Assembly (NCBI GenBank): GCA_029258695.1
Contig: JARIBR010000218.1
Location: 1-8,643, forward strand
DNA length: 8,643 bases
Direction: 5' to 3'
Origin: Quadrisphaera sp.
GTDB taxonomy: Bacteria > Actinomycetota > Actinomycetes > Actinomycetales > Quadrisphaeraceae
Both the position numbers and the translations under genes were made by a program. Numbering within the stretch: the stretch's first letter is position 1; every line of letters begins with the position of its first letter. Shown here in pieces: positions 6,208 through 8,643 of this stretch. The notes under the pieces were generated by a model. The model made no database searches, was not told where the DNA came from, and worked only from the letters and a program-made list of their open reading frames with translations.

Positions 6208-7266
6208 GTGATCCCAGCCGGTCCTCGGGTGCTGCACATCAATGACGCGGCCTCGACGACCCATCAGCTCCTGGCCGAGGCGCGTGGTCGTGGTCTGCGC
6301 TGGTCCTACCTGCCGTTGGCCTCGAAGGGACCCGGCGCGGCGGTGATGCGCTGGCCCCTGGGTCGGGCCGGGGTCGGCGCGCTGTGGCTGGGCCGGCTGG
6401 CGGCCGCCGCCGCGCCGGCGGCGCTGCTGCACGTCCACGGCGCCACGGTGGTGCGCCACACCGGGTGGGTGCCGCGCCGCTACGTGCTGCACGCCCATGG
6501 CACCGACGTGCGCAGCCACCAGTACGACCCGGCCCAGGCCGCGGTGGTCCGCCGCGCTCTGGCTCGCGCGGCGGCGGTGCTCTACTCCACCCCGGACCTG
6601 GCCGAGCACGTCCTGCCCCTTCGCCCTGACGCGGTGCACGTGCCCCAACCGTTGGACCTGGCGTTGCTGCCCCCCTGGGCCCCGCCGGCGCCCGACCGGG
6701 CGCCGCTGGTGGTCTTCGCCTCGCGCTGGGAGGAGGTCAAGGGCGCACAGGTGCAGCTGGCGCTGGCCGCGGCGCTGCGCGCGGCGCTGCCCGGCACGGT
6801 GCGCCTGGCCGGTCTGGACTGGGGGCCGGGCGCCGCCCAGGCCGCCGCGGCGGGGGTCGAGCTGGTCGCGCGCCGGCCTCGGGCGGGGTACCTGGAGCTG
6901 CTGGCCTCGGCCAGCGTGGTGATCGGGCAGGCCAGCGGGATGCTGGCGGCCAGCGAGGTCGAGGCCCTGGGCATCGGCGTGCCCGTGGTCGCCCCGCTGC
7001 GAGGCGACTGGTACCCCATCGACCCGCCCCCGGTGCTGGGCCCACCGCTGGGCGCCGCGCCCGGCAAGGACACCGCCGCGCTGGTGGCGGGCCTGGTCGA
7101 GGCCGTCGAGCAAGCCCTGAGCGACCCGCCGGGTGTGGCCGCGCGCTTGGACGGACCGGGGTGGGTGAGCCGCCACCACGACGTGCGTGACGCGGTGGAC
7201 CGCCTGAGCGCGCTGTACGCCACCCTCACCGCGACGCCGGCGTCCGAAGGCGCAGCAGGGACCTGA
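6208..7266 (+). CDS. GT4-like glycosyltransferase (GT-B fold)
   Basis: Predicted 352-residue cytosolic or membrane-associated enzyme using a nucleotide sugar to extend a lipid-linked glycan. The N-terminal half opens with RVLHINDAASTT (7-18) and has LLHVHG (73-78) and LHAHGTD (94-100), the acceptor-side motifs common in GT4 enzymes. The C-terminal half begins at about 167 with VVFASRWEEVKG, placing the conserved R173 and K178 that bind the donor phosphates, and continues to SEVEALGIGVPVVAP (249-263), with E252 as the final Glu of the EX7E motif. The first Glu would be at 244 but is Gly, so the motif is incomplete. The GTG at 6208 is chosen because RVLHIND then sits close to the N-terminus; an in-frame ATG at 6088 adds only a Cys/Arg-rich, non-conserved stretch. 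The 3' end overlaps the convergent flippase gene by 41 bp. Donor sugar cannot be predicted. Confidence 0.88.
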   Translation: MIPAGPRVLHINDAASTTHQLLAEARGRGLRWSYLPLASKGPGAAVMRWPLGRAGVGALWLGRLAAAAAPAALLHVHGATVVRHTGWVPRRYVLHAHGTDVRSHQYDPAQAAVVRRALARAAAVLYSTPDLAEHVLPLRPDAVHVPQPLDLALLPPWAPPAPDRAPLVVFASRWEEVKGAQVQLALAAALRAALPGTVRLAGLDWGPGAAQAAAAGVELVARRPRAGYLELLASASVVIGQASGMLAASEVEALGIGVPVVAPLRGDWYPIDPPPVLGPPLGAAPGKDTAALVAGLVEAVEQALSDPPGVAARLDGPGWVSRHHDVRDAVDRLSALYATLTATPASEGAAGT

Positions 7267-8643
7267 CCTGGCCGGTGTTCAGGGCCAGCCAGCCCGCGGC
7301 GAAGGCGAGACCGAGCACCCACCCGCCGGCGACCGTGGCCGCCCACGGCAGGGCGACCAGGACCACCAGCACCCCCAGGGCCACCAGGACCTTCACGCTC
7401 AGGGCGCCCCAGGCGAGGTGGTGACGCCGCCAGGCCTGGCGCCACAGGGCGGCGTTGGTGACCACCGTGCCCACCGCGTAGCCCGCGGCCACCCCGCTGA
7501 CCCCGGCGCCCAGGCCCCAGGTGGGGGCGGTGGCTGCCATCACGGCCACCCCGACGCTCAGGCCGGTGGCGCTGGTCAGGGCCACCGCGCGGATCCCGCC
7601 GGGGGCGCTGGTCAGGCTGGCCACCGCCGGCACCGTGAGGGTGGAGACCAGCACGCTGAGGGCGACGACGTGCACCAGGGGCACGGCGGCGGCGAGGTCG
7701 GTGCCCATCACGGTCACCGCGGTGCGCGCGACCAGCGCCAGGCCCCCGCCGACGGCGACCATGACCACCACCAGCGCCCGGGTGGCGGTGTCGGTCCGAG
7801 CGCGCACCGCCGCGTTGTCGGCGCCGCCGACGGAGCGGGACAGGGAGGAGAACAGCACCTGGAACAGCGGGGTGGCCAGCAGCGCCATCGGGGTGCTCAC
7901 CGCCACCGCGGCGGCGTAGTGGCCCACGCGCAGGGGGGCGTCGACGGCGCCGGCGATGACCACGGACAGCTGCAGCAGCCCGGCGCTGGCCAGGCCACCG
8001 AGCACCGCCCAGAGCAGGAACGAGCGCAGCTCGACCCGATCCACCCCGCCCCCACCCTCGGGCGACCTGCTGCGCGCGGCGCCGCGGTCCGGGCGCGCGG
8101 GCGAGGCGCGGCGAGGCCACATCAGTGCCACGTAGAGGAGGTATCCCACGGCCAGGGGGGCCAGCGCGAGGGAGACGCTGCCGACGGCGAGCACGACGAG
8201 CAGCAGCGCCAGGGAGACGGCCGCGGCCGCGGCCTCGGCCCAGGCCGCGGCGGCGAAGTCCCCCGCGGCGAAACGCGCCCCCCGGGTGGTCAGGTACGCC
8301 CCCATCGAGACCACGAGCACCGCCACGACGGCGCCCTGCGCCGGGGCGCGGCCGAGCACCAGCGTGGTCAGCGCCCCAGCGGCGACCGCGCACACCAGCG
8401 TCAGGATCGCGGCCCAGGTCAGGATCTGACGCCACAGCCGGCCCAGGTCAGGCGTTCGGCCTGCGCGCTCAGCGCGACCGGCGGCGTGGGCGAGGAACTT
8501 CGCCGCCGCCGCCCCGGCCGCGTTGGGACCGGCCTGGACGGCGAGCAGGGCCACGAACAGCTCGGAGCTGACCAACCCCAGGGCCACGGTACCGCCGAGG
8601 TGGCCCACCAGGGCGCTGTAGACGAAGCGCGTGGCGCCCGACA
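7226..8643 (-). CDS. Wzx/MOP-type polysaccharide flippase, N-terminus cut by the right edge
   Basis: Polytopic membrane protein with about a dozen hydrophobic segments and short basic loops, in the MOP superfamily of lipid-linked oligosaccharide flippases. It would move undecaprenyl-linked glycan units across the membrane. The reading frame stays open to the edge: codons upstream of the internal GTG at 8608 read SGATRFVYSAL, continuing smoothly into VGHLGGTVALGLVSSELF, so 8608 is probably not the true start. The codon at the very edge ends in TG and could itself be a start, but most flippases have another membrane helix and a GPxxYG-like loop first, which suggests some tens of missing residues. 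An Arg/Pro/Gly-rich cytoplasmic loop (around 8035-8115) separates the two halves. The 3' end lies inside the GT4 gene on the opposite strand. Family is inferred from overall hydrophobic pattern and the neighbouring glycosyltransferases. Confidence 0.86.
   Translation of the reverse strand, partial: SGATRFVYSALVGHLGGTVALGLVSSELFVALLAVQAGPNAAGAAAAKFLAHAAGRAERAGRTPDLGRLWRQILTWAAILTLVCAVAAGALTTLVLGRAPAQGAVVAVLVVSMGAYLTTRGARFAAGDFAAAAWAEAAAAAVSLALLLVVLAVGSVSLALAPLAVGYLLYVALMWPRRASPARPDRGAARSRSPEGGGGVDRVELRSFLLWAVLGGLASAGLLQLSVVIAGAVDAPLRVGHYAAAVAVSTPMALLATPLFQVLFSSLSRSVGGADNAAVRARTDTATRALVVVMVAVGGGLALVARTAVTVMGTDLAAAVPLVHVVALSVLVSTLTVPAVASLTSAPGGIRAVALTSATGLSVGVAVMAATAPTWGLGAGVSGVAAGYAVGTVVTNAALWRQAWRRHHLAWGALSVKVLVALGVLVVLVALPWAATVAGGWVLGLAFAAGWLALNTGQVRSLLRLRTPASR

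Noticed and set aside
6582..8435. 617-residue open frame on the minus strand
   Set aside because: It is a shadow frame across the flippase and GT4 genes, with Gly/Arg/Ala-rich low-complexity translation and no recognisable domain; long open frames are expected by chance at this GC content.

Overview
The window is very GC-rich (by eye well above 70%), with strong third-position G/C bias, GTG starts, and several genes that appear to be read from leaderless transcripts. Together with the protein families (a SigE-family ECF sigma factor, actinobacterial-style glycosyltransferases) this points to an actinomycete. I cannot name the genus with confidence. It looks like ordinary chromosome: I see no insertion sequence, phage gene, CRISPR array, tRNA or rRNA.

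Layout, left to right. (1) Bases 1-226, minus strand: the N-terminus of argC, the usual first gene of an arginine operon that continues off the left edge. Its upstream region has a good ArgR-type box. (2) Bases 346-1871, plus strand: an NADP-dependent medium-chain oxidoreductase overlapping a small lipoprotein gene by four bases. (3) Bases 4007-1914, minus strand: a SigE-family ECF sigma factor, then a single-pass membrane protein with a four-cysteine, Ig-like outer domain (probable sigma regulator), then a short-chain dehydrogenase with what may be its own leaderless promoter. (4) Bases 4008-4382: no intact gene, but a possible frameshifted remnant, a perfect 10+1+10 palindrome and a candidate ECF-type promoter for the sigma gene. 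(5) Bases 4383-8643: a glycan-assembly region with a GT-C membrane glycosyltransferase (minus), a divergent cytosolic GT4 glycosyltransferase (plus), and a Wzx/MOP-type polysaccharide flippase (minus) that runs off the right edge and overlaps the GT4 gene tail to tail by 41 bp.

How the parts may work together. The sigma factor and membrane protein are co-transcribed and probably form an envelope-responsive switch. The glycan genes fit synthesis, export and decoration of a lipid-linked surface polysaccharide. A control link between the two is possible but nothing in the sequence proves it. The items most worth follow-up are the single-base frameshift candidate upstream of the sigma gene, the non-zinc candidate anti-sigma protein, and the shared ten-base promoter motif in front of the two oxidoreductase genes. 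I found no clearly new system.
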